Shown here one piece after another: positions 53,861 through 63,234 of a stretch of DNA of 64,000 nt. The notes under the pieces were generated by a model. It made no database searches. It saw nothing but the letters and a program-made list of their open reading frames with translations, and had not been told where the DNA came from. Where the stretch lies: positions 124,001-188,000 of the forward strand of contig NZ_RPOK01000006.1 of assembly GCF_003820355.1 (NCBI RefSeq). Reading direction: 5' to 3'. Position numbers and translations under genes: made by a program. This DNA is from Paralteromonas sediminis. GTDB taxonomy: Bacteria > Pseudomonadota > Gammaproteobacteria > Enterobacterales > Alteromonadaceae. The number at the start of each line of letters is the position of its first letter. Position 1 is the first letter of the stretch.

Positions 53861-56014
53861 ATGAACAAACCATTTATAAAAAACGCCGTTGTAAGTGCGT
53901 TATTCCCCTTATCTGTTGGTTTTGCACAAGCCGAAACTGTTGACGAGCAAGCTGATGTAGAGCGGATCATAGTCACGGCCGATTTTCGTGACAGTGCGCT
54001 ATCTGATGTTGCTAACAGTGTCAGTGTTTTTGACCAATCAGTATTAGAACGCCGTCAGGCCAATCATCTTCAACAGGTATTAAACCTGGCTCCAAATGTG
54101 AATTATTCTGAGGGTGCGTCAAGAGGACGCTTTTTCCAAATTCGCGGTATCGGTGAGCGCTCACAGTTTATTGACCCTGTTAATCCATCAGTAGGCCTTA
54201 TTATCGATGGTATTGACTTCACCGGCTTGGGATTAGCGGCCAGTACACTGGATATTCAGCAAGTAGAAGTGTTTCGAGGCCCTCAAGGTACTTTGTACGG
54301 AGCAAACGCACTGGCCGGCCTAATTAGTCTGAAGAGTAATGAACCTTCCGCTGACATGTATTCTCAACTGGGCATTGAGTTATCGCAATATGGTGGCCAG
54401 GTGATTGACCTAGTCAACAGTGCTGCAGTAAATGAAAATCTTGGCTATCGGGTTGCGGCGCGCAAACAAAAGAGTGATGGGTTTATTCAAAATACATTTT
54501 TGGGTAGAGACGATACCAACGATATAGATGAAACAACATTCAGAGGGAAGTTGAATATCCTTGCCGCTGACGATTTGAGCGTGGAGTTAGTGGCTTTCTA
54601 TTTGGATGCTGACAATGGTTACGATGCCTTTTCATTACGCAATACCCGCGTTACAACTTCCGATCAGCCAGGTACAGACAAGCAGCGCTCTAAAGCAGCG
54701 GCAACAACAGTCACTTACACTGCACCGAGTGCATTTTCTGTGGAAGCGTTAGTCAGTTTCGCCAACACAGACTCTGAGTATAGTTTCGACGAAGACTGGA
54801 GCAACACCGGTGAGTTCTCTGCTGATCTTTTTCCTTACAGTTCTGCTGACAGCTATCAGCGCGACAGAAACAACCTGACCGCCGATGTTCGCCTGATATC
54901 TTCAGAAACTGCAACACTTTTTGGCGACAACATTGACTGGGTGCTGGGTGTTTATTACCGCGAAGACAACGAAGACCTGCTTAGAATACGTTTTGCAGAC
55001 TTACAATTTGACGGCGGCTTTTCTAACCAGTTTGATACAGAAAACCTTGCATTGTACGGCCAGGTATCGCATCACTTATCAGAGCGCTTTACCGTGACAA
55101 CGGGGCTGCGTCTGGAGCGCAGAAAAGCAGACTATGCAGACAGCGTTGGTGTAGCACGGGACACGTCTGAAAATGCATGGGGAGGGAAGCTAGTGCTTGA
55201 ATACAGAGCTAATCCCGATGTATTAGTGTATGGCTTGGTGTCAAGAGGTTACAAGTCTGGTGGCGTGAACGGTCAAATAATTTCAGCCGCCGCGTTGAAT
55301 GACGCAATCCCTGAAAGTACCTTTACTTTTGAAACAGAAACCCTTCTGAATGCTGAAGTGGGGGTAAAAGGAGCGTGGTTTGATGGCGCGTTGACGTCAC
55401 AGATTTCGGCCTTCTATCAGGACAGAAAAGATGCCCAGGTTGGTCAATCTATTTTTAATCCGGAAGATTTCAGTTTTGATGAGTATTTGGGCAATGCGCC
55501 CGCAAAGGCACATGGTGTTGAAATTGAAAGTGTGCTCCGTGCTGCAGATAATGTAGAACTTTATGCTAGTGTTGGTTGGTTGAATGCCGAGTTCGGTGAA
55601 TTCTCCAGCTTTGCCCACGTTGATGCTCAATCTACCGGTGTGGCGTTTGACATGAATGGACGCGATATCGCTCAGGCGCCCAGATATCAATTTGCATTCG
55701 GTAGCAATATTTACTTTTTCGAGCGCCTTTGGTTGAACGTTGAAGTTGAGGGTAAAGATGATTATTTCTTTTCTAATACTCACAACGATAAATCAGAGGC
55801 CTATGAGTTAGTCAATATGCGCTTGAATTATCAATTTGATCAATGGCAGGTTTCTGTATGGGGTAGAAATTTGACTGACGAAGATGTACAAACGCGCGGT
55901 TTTTTCTTTAGTAACGACTTTGGTAACAACCCTGGTAATGGCTATGCGCCAGAGCCATATTATCAGCTAGCTGAACCCCGTATTTTTGGGGTATCAGCAA
56001 GTATCGAGTTTTGA
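53861..56014 (+). CDS. TonB-dependent outer-membrane receptor, likely for thiamine
   Basis: The 717-residue product has a signal peptide (ending AQA), a TonB box-like VERIIVTA, a plug domain (NLAPNVNYSEGASRGRFFQI, FRGPQGTLYGANALAGLISL) and a 22-strand-type barrel ending in Phe (SASIEF). It is the first gene behind the TPP riboswitch and is followed by YkoF-like, PnuT-like and kinase genes. Thiamine or a thiamine precursor is therefore the likely substrate, as predicted for TPP-controlled receptors in other gammaproteobacteria. The substrate itself is inferred. Confidence 0.88.
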   Translation: MNKPFIKNAVVSALFPLSVGFAQAETVDEQADVERIIVTADFRDSALSDVANSVSVFDQSVLERRQANHLQQVLNLAPNVNYSEGASRGRFFQIRGIGERSQFIDPVNPSVGLIIDGIDFTGLGLAASTLDIQQVEVFRGPQGTLYGANALAGLISLKSNEPSADMYSQLGIELSQYGGQVIDLVNSAAVNENLGYRVAARKQKSDGFIQNTFLGRDDTNDIDETTFRGKLNILAADDLSVELVAFYLDADNGYDAFSLRNTRVTTSDQPGTDKQRSKAAATTVTYTAPSAFSVEALVSFANTDSEYSFDEDWSNTGEFSADLFPYSSADSYQRDRNNLTADVRLISSETATLFGDNIDWVLGVYYREDNEDLLRIRFADLQFDGGFSNQFDTENLALYGQVSHHLSERFTVTTGLRLERRKADYADSVGVARDTSENAWGGKLVLEYRANPDVLVYGLVSRGYKSGGVNGQIISAAALNDAIPESTFTFETETLLNAEVGVKGAWFDGALTSQISAFYQDRKDAQVGQSIFNPEDFSFDEYLGNAPAKAHGVEIESVLRAADNVELYASVGWLNAEFGEFSSFAHVDAQSTGVAFDMNGRDIAQAPRYQFAFGSNIYFFERLWLNVEVEGKDDYFFSNTHNDKSEAYELVNMRLNYQFDQWQVSVWGRNLTDEDVQTRGFFFSNDFGNNPGNGYAPEPYYQLAEPRIFGVSASIEF

Positions 56015-56024
56015 GGTCTCCTGT

Positions 56025-56291
56025 ATGCAAGTAATGGTTGAAATTTCGCTTTATCCGTTGGCAGAACAGTTCGTCGAGCCGATCCAGTCTTTTATAGACA
56101 GGCTCAACGGTTACTCGGAAATAGATGTGCAGACTAATCAAACCAGTACACATGTGACGGGCGACTACGGCAAGGTATTGTCAGTACTAGCCGAGGAAAT
56201 GCAACGGACTCATGAGTCGGTCGGGCAGGCAATTTTTGTCGCCAAATTCCTCAACTTTGATGCCATGCAAGCTCGGGCTGAAAACAACTGA
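56025..56291 (+). CDS. YkoF/MTH1187-like thiamine-binding protein
   Basis: This 88-residue product starts MQVMVEISLYPLAEQFVEPI and has the ferredoxin-like pattern of the YkoF and MTH1187/YqgV families, which bind thiamine or its HMP moiety. The ATG at 56025 is chosen because the upstream extension lies within the receptor's C-terminal coding region. The stop shares one base with the start of the permease gene (TGATG), so translation is coupled. Confidence 0.8.
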   Translation: MQVMVEISLYPLAEQFVEPIQSFIDRLNGYSEIDVQTNQTSTHVTGDYGKVLSVLAEEMQRTHESVGQAIFVAKFLNFDAMQARAENN

Positions 56292-56896
56292 TGACGTTAC
56301 TTGACCAGATAGCTGCAACATCCGCAGCCGAATGGGTAGCTGTATTATTGGCAGTGGGGTATGTTGTACTCGCTGCCAAACAGCACTGGCTTTGCTGGCT
56401 ATGTGCTTTTATCAGTACAGGCATTTACGTGGTCCTTTTTTGGCGGGTCACACTGCCGTTTCAGTCTATGCTAAACGCCTATTATATGTTGATGGCCGTA
56501 TATGGCTTCTGGCAATGGCGAGGAAAGCATGCAGTGGATAAACCCCTGCCTGTGACAAGCTTGTCACTGTTTATCCATGGCGTGATTATCGTGGGCGGAT
56601 TGAGCCTAGCTTTTGCTTTGGCTCATATCTTTGCTGAACAGTTTAACAATGACTATCTGTGGCTTGACGCCAGTATTCATATCTTGAGCATGATCACGAC
56701 ATTGATGGTAACGCACAAAAAGATAGAAAACTGGCTTTATTGGATGGTGATCAATAGCGCGGCAGCCTGGTTATACTGGCAGTCTGGGCTACTTATGACC
56801 AGTCTACTTATGGTGTTTTACGTAGGGTTTTCCATTTATGGCTACATGCAATGGAAAAGAGAGCTGGCTTCTACAGACGCTCTCTCAGCCACTTAG
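56291..56896 (+). CDS. pnuT: PnuC/PnuT-type thiamine permease
   Basis: This 201-residue membrane protein has about seven membrane segments and the PnuC-family motif pattern (AYYMLMAVYGFWQWR, then a WLYWMVINSAAAWLYWQSGL). PnuC proteins carry nicotinamide riboside; those under TPP control (PnuT) carry thiamine by facilitated diffusion with metabolic trapping. The riboswitch and neighbours favour PnuT. It overlaps the YkoF-like gene by one base and the kinase gene by 59. Confidence 0.88.
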   Translation: MTLLDQIAATSAAEWVAVLLAVGYVVLAAKQHWLCWLCAFISTGIYVVLFWRVTLPFQSMLNAYYMLMAVYGFWQWRGKHAVDKPLPVTSLSLFIHGVIIVGGLSLAFALAHIFAEQFNNDYLWLDASIHILSMITTLMVTHKKIENWLYWMVINSAAAWLYWQSGLLMTSLLMVFYVGFSIYGYMQWKRELASTDALSAT

Positions 56897-57662
56897 TCTT
56901 TCCGCTCACTGTAAGCTTGAGTCTGTTGATAATCAGCAGACTCACGCTGTTTATCGCCTATCCGACGGAGCCAGGCATTTTGCCGTTAAACTGATTCAAA
57001 GTATTAATCTTTCTATGAATTCGCGCGAGGAACAGTTTGCTCTTCAACAAATACTCGCTAACAAGGGCATTGCGCCACAACCCCTTTTTTTGGATCAAGA
57101 AAAGGGCATCTGGGTAGAGCAGTGGTCTGAGTTACCCTATTGGGCACACAAACATCCCGTAGAGCATGTATTGGCGCTAGCCTTAACTCGAATACATTCG
57201 ACAACGATTGATCAGTGTGTGCCTACTCTCGATTTAAAAGCAGAGTGGCTACATTACATTGACCTGGCAAACCTCCGTAATAATAGTAAGGTGATGCACA
57301 CATTTAATGCACTTCAACCCCTACTTAATTGTCATGCAGACAGAGCATACAGCGTGCTTTGTCACCACGATTTATCAATGGCTCACGTTGCCACAGATGA
57401 AGCGGGGGCCATTTTAGACTGGGAGTATGGCGCAATAGGTAACCGTTATTTTGATATTGCTGCGGCAGTCAGTGCCAACGCACTAAGTCGTCAACAACAA
57501 ATTGTGGTTGCGCAAAAATACGCCAAATTAAATGGTCTCTCAGGGCAATACGTTTTAAAAATGATTGCTGATTTTGAGCCCGCTGTGTATTTTACGAGCC
57601 GTTTGTGGGAGGCGGCAAGAAACGAATTACTGGGTTCGTTACAAAGTACTTTACCTTTATAA
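56838..57662 (+). CDS. APH/choline-kinase-fold phosphotransferase, probable thiamine kinase
   Basis: The 274-residue product has the kinase-fold catalytic loop LCHHDLSMAHVA and the metal site ILDWEYGAIGNRYFDIAA. Its place at the end of the TPP-riboswitch unit, after PnuT, suggests a thiamine kinase that traps imported thiamine as its phosphate. It overlaps the permease gene by 59 bases; the ATG at 56838 is the only ATG near the beginning. The substrate is inferred from context. Confidence 0.82.
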   Translation: MATCNGKESWLLQTLSQPLSLSAHCKLESVDNQQTHAVYRLSDGARHFAVKLIQSINLSMNSREEQFALQQILANKGIAPQPLFLDQEKGIWVEQWSELPYWAHKHPVEHVLALALTRIHSTTIDQCVPTLDLKAEWLHYIDLANLRNNSKVMHTFNALQPLLNCHADRAYSVLCHHDLSMAHVATDEAGAILDWEYGAIGNRYFDIAAAVSANALSRQQQIVVAQKYAKLNGLSGQYVLKMIADFEPAVYFTSRLWEAARNELLGSLQSTLPL

Positions 57663-57677
57663 TTCCATACGTATAAT
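57650..57677 (+). promoter_or_regulatory. Promoter of tRNA-Trp
   Basis: TTTACC (57650-57655), 16 bases, then a perfect TATAAT (57672-57677). It overlaps the end of the kinase gene and lies 13 bases before the mature tRNA 5' end. Confidence 0.6.
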
Positions 57678-57690
57678 GCTCTTCCGCGTT

Positions 57691-57767
57691 AGGGGTGTAG
57701 TTCGAATTGGTAGAACAGCGGTCTCCAAAACCGATGGTTGGGGGTTCGAGTCCCTCCACCCCTGCCA
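57691..57767 (+). tRNA. tRNA-Trp (anticodon CCA)
   Basis: This 77-base cloverleaf has acceptor AGGGGTG/CACCCCT, anticodon loop CTCCAAA (CCA), T loop TTCGAGT, and an encoded CCA at 57765-57767. It reads the tryptophan codon UGG. Confidence 0.96.
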
Positions 57768-57938
57768 ACGCACTTCCCTCATGACCATACTTTAAATACG
57801 AACATGCATTGCAGTTGAATCCAAGGATGCTTGATTTGTAGTACTACCAGCTCTTTCTAGCAGCCTACAACCTTTAGGCGGTGATCTTAATCCGACTAGC
57901 GGTTATACTATTCGCAAGTACAAACACCACAATTTAGC

Positions 57939-58334
57939 ATGCTCAACAAGTATCAACAGGCAATCTTACAGGAAATGGGAATTCCCATACTTAGACCACA
58001 GATACCAGAAGATAGTCAAGACACTCATCCCGAGTCTTTCTCACAAAAGGCAGTAAGTAAACAAGAAGCGTCACTTTCTCACATTGAGAAACTCAAATCC
58101 GTGCATGTGCAGAACAAGCCAGTAACTTTAGACAAGTCGTTTTTCTTAAAAGATCTTGAATACATTTTAGTATCCATGGAATTACTGAAAACGACCGATG
58201 TTCAGTGGGTACTGGATGAGTCTTGTCCAATCGCTATAAAAGGCAATTCAGTTAGCCTACCCCTGCAAACCAAAGCATATACCGCACAAGAAAAACGTAT
58301 GCTTTGGAAAGAGATAGTAAAACTAAGCTCGTAA
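57939..58334 (+). CDS. holD: DNA polymerase III psi subunit HolD (divergent)
   Basis: HolD (psi) joins the clamp loader to chi and SSB. The 131-residue product is divergent. The N-terminus YQQAILQEMGIPILRPQI resembles the QLGI-RP pattern of HolD, and the C-terminus MLWKEIVKL resembles its LWQQI end. The order holD-rimI-prfC is as in E. coli, which is the main support. Without it this would be only a hypothetical protein. Confidence 0.75.
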   Translation: MLNKYQQAILQEMGIPILRPQIPEDSQDTHPESFSQKAVSKQEASLSHIEKLKSVHVQNKPVTLDKSFFLKDLEYILVSMELLKTTDVQWVLDESCPIAIKGNSVSLPLQTKAYTAQEKRMLWKEIVKLSS

Positions 58335-58337
58335 AAG

Positions 58338-58805
58338 ATGAAGCTTCACGAACTCGGCCCCGATGATGAACGTGATATTTTTGCGTGTTTTCAAATCCAT
58401 TGCGTTTCTCAGCCCAACCCATGGTCACAGGCTGTATTTTATGACCAGGTTACTTCACCGTATCGCCTGATTGCTGCAAAGCACAATAACGACGTACTCG
58501 GTTATATCAATACGCTGACTGTGCTTGACGAAATCACTATCATGGATATTGCCGTTTGTGAACAGTACAAGCGACAGGGCATCGCTCAGGCGCTGTTAAC
58601 ATTCATTATGCAGGGAAAAGACGAAGGCTGTTCTGTTTTACTGGAAGTGAGGGAAGGGAACGAGCCCGCCGTTGCGCTTTATAAAAAATTGGGGTTTGCA
58701 AATATTGCCCTTCGCAAAAATTATTACCCGGGTATTGGCGATTCCACGCAGCGAGAGTCAGCAATTATTATGCAAACCAAGACTTCGTCGCTGACAAATG
58801 TATAA
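58338..58805 (+). CDS. rimI: RimI ribosomal protein S18 alanine N-acetyltransferase
   Basis: RimI acetylates the N-terminus of ribosomal protein S18. The 155-residue GNAT domain has the acetyl-CoA motif CEQYKRQGIAQALLTFIMQG and LEVREGNEPAVALYKKLGFA, which match RimI well. It follows holD by three bases and precedes prfC, the conserved order. Confidence 0.93.
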   Translation: MKLHELGPDDERDIFACFQIHCVSQPNPWSQAVFYDQVTSPYRLIAAKHNNDVLGYINTLTVLDEITIMDIAVCEQYKRQGIAQALLTFIMQGKDEGCSVLLEVREGNEPAVALYKKLGFANIALRKNYYPGIGDSTQRESAIIMQTKTSSLTNV

Positions 58806-58861
58806 TAGCGCCCTATTTTTGAAAGCAAGTCACGCATTAACATAGTGCGCGTGCACGCACT
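58801..58861 (+). promoter_or_regulatory. Possible prfC promoter and leader hairpin
   Basis: A perfect TATAAT (58801-58806) overlaps the rimI stop codon, but no good -35 is at the right distance. Further on, AGTGCG (58844-58849) and CGCACT (58856-58861) form a short hairpin 19 bases before the prfC ATG. Confidence 0.4.
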
Positions 58862-58879
58862 GTTCAGGATTGCAGAGTC

Positions 58880-60466
58880 ATGGCAAACGCCGAAAGTTTA
58901 AAACAGATTAAAAAGCGCAGAACATTTGCGATTATTTCGCACCCCGACGCGGGTAAAACGACCATTACTGAAAAGGTTTTATTGTTTGGTAACGCCTTAC
59001 AGACCGCGGGTACCGTAAAGGGAAAGAAGTCCGGTCAGCATGCTAAGTCAGACTGGATGGACATGGAGAAAGAACGGGGTATCTCCGTGACCACATCTGT
59101 TATGCAATTTCCTTATCACGATAAGCTGGTTAATTTGCTCGATACCCCTGGGCACGAAGATTTTTCTGAGGACACTTATCGTACGTTAACGGCGGTTGAT
59201 TCCTGTTTGATGGTGATTGACGCAGCAAAAGGGGTAGAGGATCGAACGCGTAAACTAATGGAAGTAACTCGGCTTCGCGATACCCCAATAGTCACCTTCA
59301 TGAATAAACTGGATCGCGATATTCGTGATCCAATGGAGTTGCTTGACGAAGTAGAGACCGAGCTCGATATTTTATGTGCACCTATCACTTGGCCTATCGG
59401 TTGCGGAAAGTCGTTTAAGGGTGTTTATCACTTGCATCGCGACGAGACTGTCCTCTATCAAACAGGTATGGGACATACCATTCAGGAAGTTCGCATTATC
59501 AAGGGGCTAGAGAATACTGAGTTAGATAGCGCTGTTGGCAGTGACTTAGCACAGCAACTCAGAGATGAATTGGAATTGGTCATAGGTGCATCTAATGAGT
59601 TTGATGAAGAGTTATTTTTGCAAGGACAACTTACGCCTGTTTACTTTGGTACGGCACTGGGCAACTTTGGTGTAGATCACATGCTTGATGGCTTGACTGA
59701 GTGGGCTCCAGAGCCTCAGTCTCGCGAAACTGATCAAGGCGAAATAAATGCCGAAGATGAGGGCTTTAGTGGTTTTGTCTTTAAGATCCAAGCGAATATG
59801 GATCCAAAGCATAGGGATCGTATTGCCTTTTGTCGGATCGTCTCAGGGAAGTATGAAAAAGGCATGAAAATGCGTCATACGCGTATTGGCAAAGACGTGC
59901 GTATTTCAGATGCATTAACCTTTCTAGCCGGCGATCGCGCGTTGTTAGAAGAGGCTTATGCTGGCGATATTATTGGGCTTCACAACCACGGTTCAATTCG
60001 CATCGGTGATACCTTTACATCAGGTAAAGAGTACAGGTTTACCGGCATCCCTAACTTTGCGCCTGAACTGTTCAAGCGTATACGCCTTAAAGACCCACTG
60101 AAGCAAAAACAGTTGCAGAAAGGTCTTATTCAGCTATCAGAAGAAGGCGCTGTGCAGGTATTCAGGCCTTTGATGAATAACGACCTCATAGTCGGCGCGG
60201 TTGGCGTACTTCAGTTTGATGTGGTTGTTGCGCGGTTAAAGTCAGAATACAACGTTGATGCTATTTATGAGCATGTCAATGTGTCTACTGCGCGCTGGGT
60301 GTACGGGGACGATAAAAAAGTGGACGAGTTTAGACGTAAAGCACAACAAAACCTTGCCCTTGATGGCGGCGACAACCTGACTTATATCGCGCCCACAATG
60401 GTGAATTTACAGCTAGCGCAAGAACGCTATCCTGACATTCAATTTGCTAAAACTAGAGAGCACTAA
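58880..60466 (+). CDS. prfC: Peptide chain release factor 3
   Basis: RF3 is a GTPase that removes RF1 and RF2 from the ribosome after termination. The 528-residue product has the P-loop [15 protein letters not shown], the switch [36 protein letters not shown] and the guanine motif MNKLDRD. RF3-type domains II and III follow. Length and order are normal. It lies 75 bases after rimI and 12 before argS. Confidence 0.97.
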   Translation: MANAESLKQIKKRRTFAIISHPDAGKTTITEKVLLFGNALQTAGTVKGKKSGQHAKSDWMDMEKERGISVTTSVMQFPYHDKLVNLLDTPGHEDFSEDTYRTLTAVDSCLMVIDAAKGVEDRTRKLMEVTRLRDTPIVTFMNKLDRDIRDPMELLDEVETELDILCAPITWPIGCGKSFKGVYHLHRDETVLYQTGMGHTIQEVRIIKGLENTELDSAVGSDLAQQLRDELELVIGASNEFDEELFLQGQLTPVYFGTALGNFGVDHMLDGLTEWAPEPQSRETDQGEINAEDEGFSGFVFKIQANMDPKHRDRIAFCRIVSGKYEKGMKMRHTRIGKDVRISDALTFLAGDRALLEEAYAGDIIGLHNHGSIRIGDTFTSGKEYRFTGIPNFAPELFKRIRLKDPLKQKQLQKGLIQLSEEGAVQVFRPLMNNDLIVGAVGVLQFDVVVARLKSEYNVDAIYEHVNVSTARWVYGDDKKVDEFRRKAQQNLALDGGDNLTYIAPTMVNLQLAQERYPDIQFAKTREH

Positions 60467-60478
60467 AAGAGCAACACT

Positions 60479-62212
60479 ATGAATATATCTGCATTATTGG
60501 TTGAACGTTTTACTAAAGCATTGCAAAAAATGGGCGTAGAAAACGCTCCTGTACCTGTTGCTCGCAGTGCTCGACCAGAGTTTGGCGAATACCAGTTTAA
60601 TGGTGCTATGGCGTTAGCAAAGCAGCTAAAGCAACCACCACGCAATATTGCCCAGTCTATTCTGGACAACGTTGAGCTTGGTGACATTGCTCAAAAGGTC
60701 GATATTGCCGGGCCAGGTTTCATCAACATTCACCTAAGTGACGCATGGCTAAATGATCAGTGCAAACAAGTACTTGTTGATAAGCGTTTGGGTATCCAAG
60801 CTGAAACTGAGCAAACTGTGGTGGTTGACTATTCATCGCCTAATCTGGCCAAAGAGATGCATGTTGGTCATTTGCGCAGCACTATTATTGGTGATGCTGT
60901 TGTAAAAACACTGGAGTTCTTGGGTCATAAAGTGATCCGTCAGAACCACATGGGCGACTGGGGAACCCAGTTTGGTATGTTGCTTGCGCACTTTAGCGAC
61001 CAGCTTCAACAAAATGCCATTGCAGAAACCGCATTGAGTGATTTAGAAGATTTTTATCGTCAAGCAAAAGTACGCTTTGACGAAGAAGAAGGGTTTGCTG
61101 ATCGCGCCAGAGAATACGTTGTAAAACTACAGCAGGGCGATACGCACTGCCTTGCCCTATGGCAGCAGTTTATCGATGTGTCAATCGCGCATTCGGAAGA
61201 AGTCTATGAACTGCTGAACGTGTCTTTGACTCGCGAGCATGTAATGGGTGAAAGCGCCTATAACCATGACTTGGCTAATGTTATAGCTGACTTAAAAGCC
61301 AAGGGGATTGCAGTGGAAGATCAGGGGGCCCAGGTGGTGTTTATCCCTGAGTTGGCTGACAAAGAAGGTAATCCTGCAGTTTATATCGTGCAAAAGTCGG
61401 GAGGGGGTTATCTGTATGCTACTACTGACCTCGCCGCTATTCGTCACCGCTCTGGTACTTTGGGGGCTGACCGGACGTTAATATTTACTGATGCACGTCA
61501 GGCGCTTCACTTTAAACAAACGGAGATTGTAGCCCGCAAAGCTGGCTATATTGGCCAAGAGCAGACCTATGAACACTGTCCATTTGGTATGATGTTAGGC
61601 GCTGACGGCAAACCGTTTAAAACCCGAACAGGCGGAACGGTTAAACTGGCCGATTTACTTGAAGAGGCTGTAGAGCGGGCTGGAAAACTGATTGCTGCTC
61701 GCGACAACGCTTTATCCTCTGAAGAACAGCACTCTGTTGCAAAAACCGTAGGCATAGGTGCGGTGAAATATGCTGATCTAAGTAAACACAGAACCACAGA
61801 CTATGTATTTAACTGGGATAGCATGTTGGCGTTTGAGGGTAACACTGCCCCTTATTTACAATACGCGTTTACTCGCGTAGAAAGTTTGTTCCGCAAGGCC
61901 GGTATCGATAGCAGTGAACAATCAGCCAAAATTAGTATTGAGCATACCAACGAACACCAGCTTGCAGTTCAGCTTTTGCAGTTTGACGAAACGCTTCAAA
62001 TTGTCTCAAGAGATGCTACGCCCCATGTTTTGTGTACGTATCTCTACGAACTGGCTAGTGCGTATATGTCTTTTTATGAAGCATGTCCTATTCTAAAAGA
62101 CGGCATTGATGACAGCATAAAAGCCAGTCGGCTTTCCTTGTCTGCGTTGGTTGCAAAAACAATGGCACAGGGGCTATCGCTGTTAGGTATCGAGACATTA
62201 GACAGAATGTAA
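60479..62212 (+). CDS. argS: Arginyl-tRNA synthetase
   Basis: ArgS charges tRNA-Arg, including the two copies in this window. The 577-residue class I enzyme has the N-terminal tRNA-binding domain, the HIGH-type motif PNLAKEMHVGHLRSTIIGD, and in place of KMSKS the family-typical GKPFKTRTGG. The anticodon-binding region is C-terminal (CTYLYELASAYMSFYEACPI). All are as expected for the gammaproteobacterial enzyme. Confidence 0.97.
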   Translation: MNISALLVERFTKALQKMGVENAPVPVARSARPEFGEYQFNGAMALAKQLKQPPRNIAQSILDNVELGDIAQKVDIAGPGFINIHLSDAWLNDQCKQVLVDKRLGIQAETEQTVVVDYSSPNLAKEMHVGHLRSTIIGDAVVKTLEFLGHKVIRQNHMGDWGTQFGMLLAHFSDQLQQNAIAETALSDLEDFYRQAKVRFDEEEGFADRAREYVVKLQQGDTHCLALWQQFIDVSIAHSEEVYELLNVSLTREHVMGESAYNHDLANVIADLKAKGIAVEDQGAQVVFIPELADKEGNPAVYIVQKSGGGYLYATTDLAAIRHRSGTLGADRTLIFTDARQALHFKQTEIVARKAGYIGQEQTYEHCPFGMMLGADGKPFKTRTGGTVKLADLLEEAVERAGKLIAARDNALSSEEQHSVAKTVGIGAVKYADLSKHRTTDYVFNWDSMLAFEGNTAPYLQYAFTRVESLFRKAGIDSSEQSAKISIEHTNEHQLAVQLLQFDETLQIVSRDATPHVLCTYLYELASAYMSFYEACPILKDGIDDSIKASRLSLSALVAKTMAQGLSLLGIETLDRM

Positions 62213-62236
62213 TTCACATACTCAAAAGGCATCAGC

Positions 62237-62812
62237 ATGGTTAAGGTTTTAGCGTTTGCAGGCAGTACACGTAAAGGGTCATTCAATCAGGCAATTTTGG
62301 ATATTGCTGTGCAAGGGGCAAGAAGTGCAGGAGCCGATGTAACCGTCATCAATCTTGCTGATTATCCGATGCCGCTTTTCAATCAGGATGAAGAAGCGGA
62401 TCAGGGGATTCATGAAAATGCACAGGCATTCAAAACCTTACTGACGGCGCATGATGGCTTTTTGATAGCGTCACCGGAATACAACTCAAGTTATCCTGCG
62501 TTACTGAAAAATGTCATAGACTGGGCATCGCGCTCAGCAGAAGGCGAAAAGCCTATGCAGGCATTCAAGGGCAAAGTTGCCGCCATTATGGCATCTTCTC
62601 CCGGTGCTTTGGGCGGTCTACGAGTGTTAGTACCACTTCGCATGCTGCTGGAAAATATAGGTACGCTGGTGTTGCCTAATCAGCGAGCCATTGCCAACGT
62701 GCATACCTTGATGGATGACAACGGACAAATTTCAGATGCACGTACAGTTCAGCAGTTACAAGGCTTAGCTGTGGAGTTAGTAGAGACACTTCAAAAACTT
62801 AAGTCAAAGTAA
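62237..62812 (+). CDS. NAD(P)H-dependent FMN reductase-type flavoprotein
   Basis: The 191-residue product has the flavodoxin-like fold of the NADPH-dependent FMN/quinone reductases. The phosphate loop is AFAGSTRKGSFNQAIL, followed by ASPEYNSSYPALLKNVIDWA, the family's FMN-binding stretch. It would reduce free flavin, quinones or azo/chromate compounds. The specific substrate is not evident. It lies 24 bases after argS. Confidence 0.9.
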   Translation: MVKVLAFAGSTRKGSFNQAILDIAVQGARSAGADVTVINLADYPMPLFNQDEEADQGIHENAQAFKTLLTAHDGFLIASPEYNSSYPALLKNVIDWASRSAEGEKPMQAFKGKVAAIMASSPGALGGLRVLVPLRMLLENIGTLVLPNQRAIANVHTLMDDNGQISDARTVQQLQGLAVELVETLQKLKSK

Positions 62813-62881
62813 AATCATATAGGCAGAATAGGCCATAGTGACCTAAGAACACTGGCTTTGCTGTATACAAGAGGCTAAAAA

Positions 62882-63178
62882 GTGAGCTCTATTGATTTTG
62901 ACCGCGTATATATATTGGTTAATAGTTACGAGGTCGGAAGCATGTCAGAGTGTAAATCCTTCATTACCTATTTTTTCATCACGGCGCTAGCAGCCTGTTT
63001 ATTATTTAGCGGGCTTGCCAATCTCCTTTATCTATTTATCGTCCCGCCGCTGATAGGAGTGTTATTTGCCGTATTAGGTGCGCGCTTTCCTCGCACTAAA
63101 GAGGCTTACGAGCTAACGTACTTAACGCGCAAATATAAAAAGCACTACCCACCTGTTCCGCCACACAAGCCATGCTAG
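62882..63178 (+). CDS. Small membrane protein of unknown function
   Basis: The 98-residue product has two closely spaced hydrophobic segments (about 28-65) and a basic C-terminal tail (RKYKKHYPPVPPHKP). I do not recognise the family. The GTG at 62882 has AAGAGG upstream; an ATG at 62942, with GAGG upstream, would give 78 residues and a plausible shorter form. It stands between the FMN reductase gene and a minus-strand gene. Confidence 0.5.
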   Translation: MSSIDFDRVYILVNSYEVGSMSECKSFITYFFITALAACLLFSGLANLLYLFIVPPLIGVLFAVLGARFPRTKEAYELTYLTRKYKKHYPPVPPHKPC

Positions 63179-63234
63179 CTAGGTGTCACTTGCCCAAAAG
63201 CATTGATTATGGTGTACACACAATAGGTGCAGGA

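Noticed and set aside
57565-57795. Reading frame of 76 residues across tRNA-Trp
   Set aside because: It crosses the kinase end and the tRNA; no ribosome-binding site and no protein-like composition.
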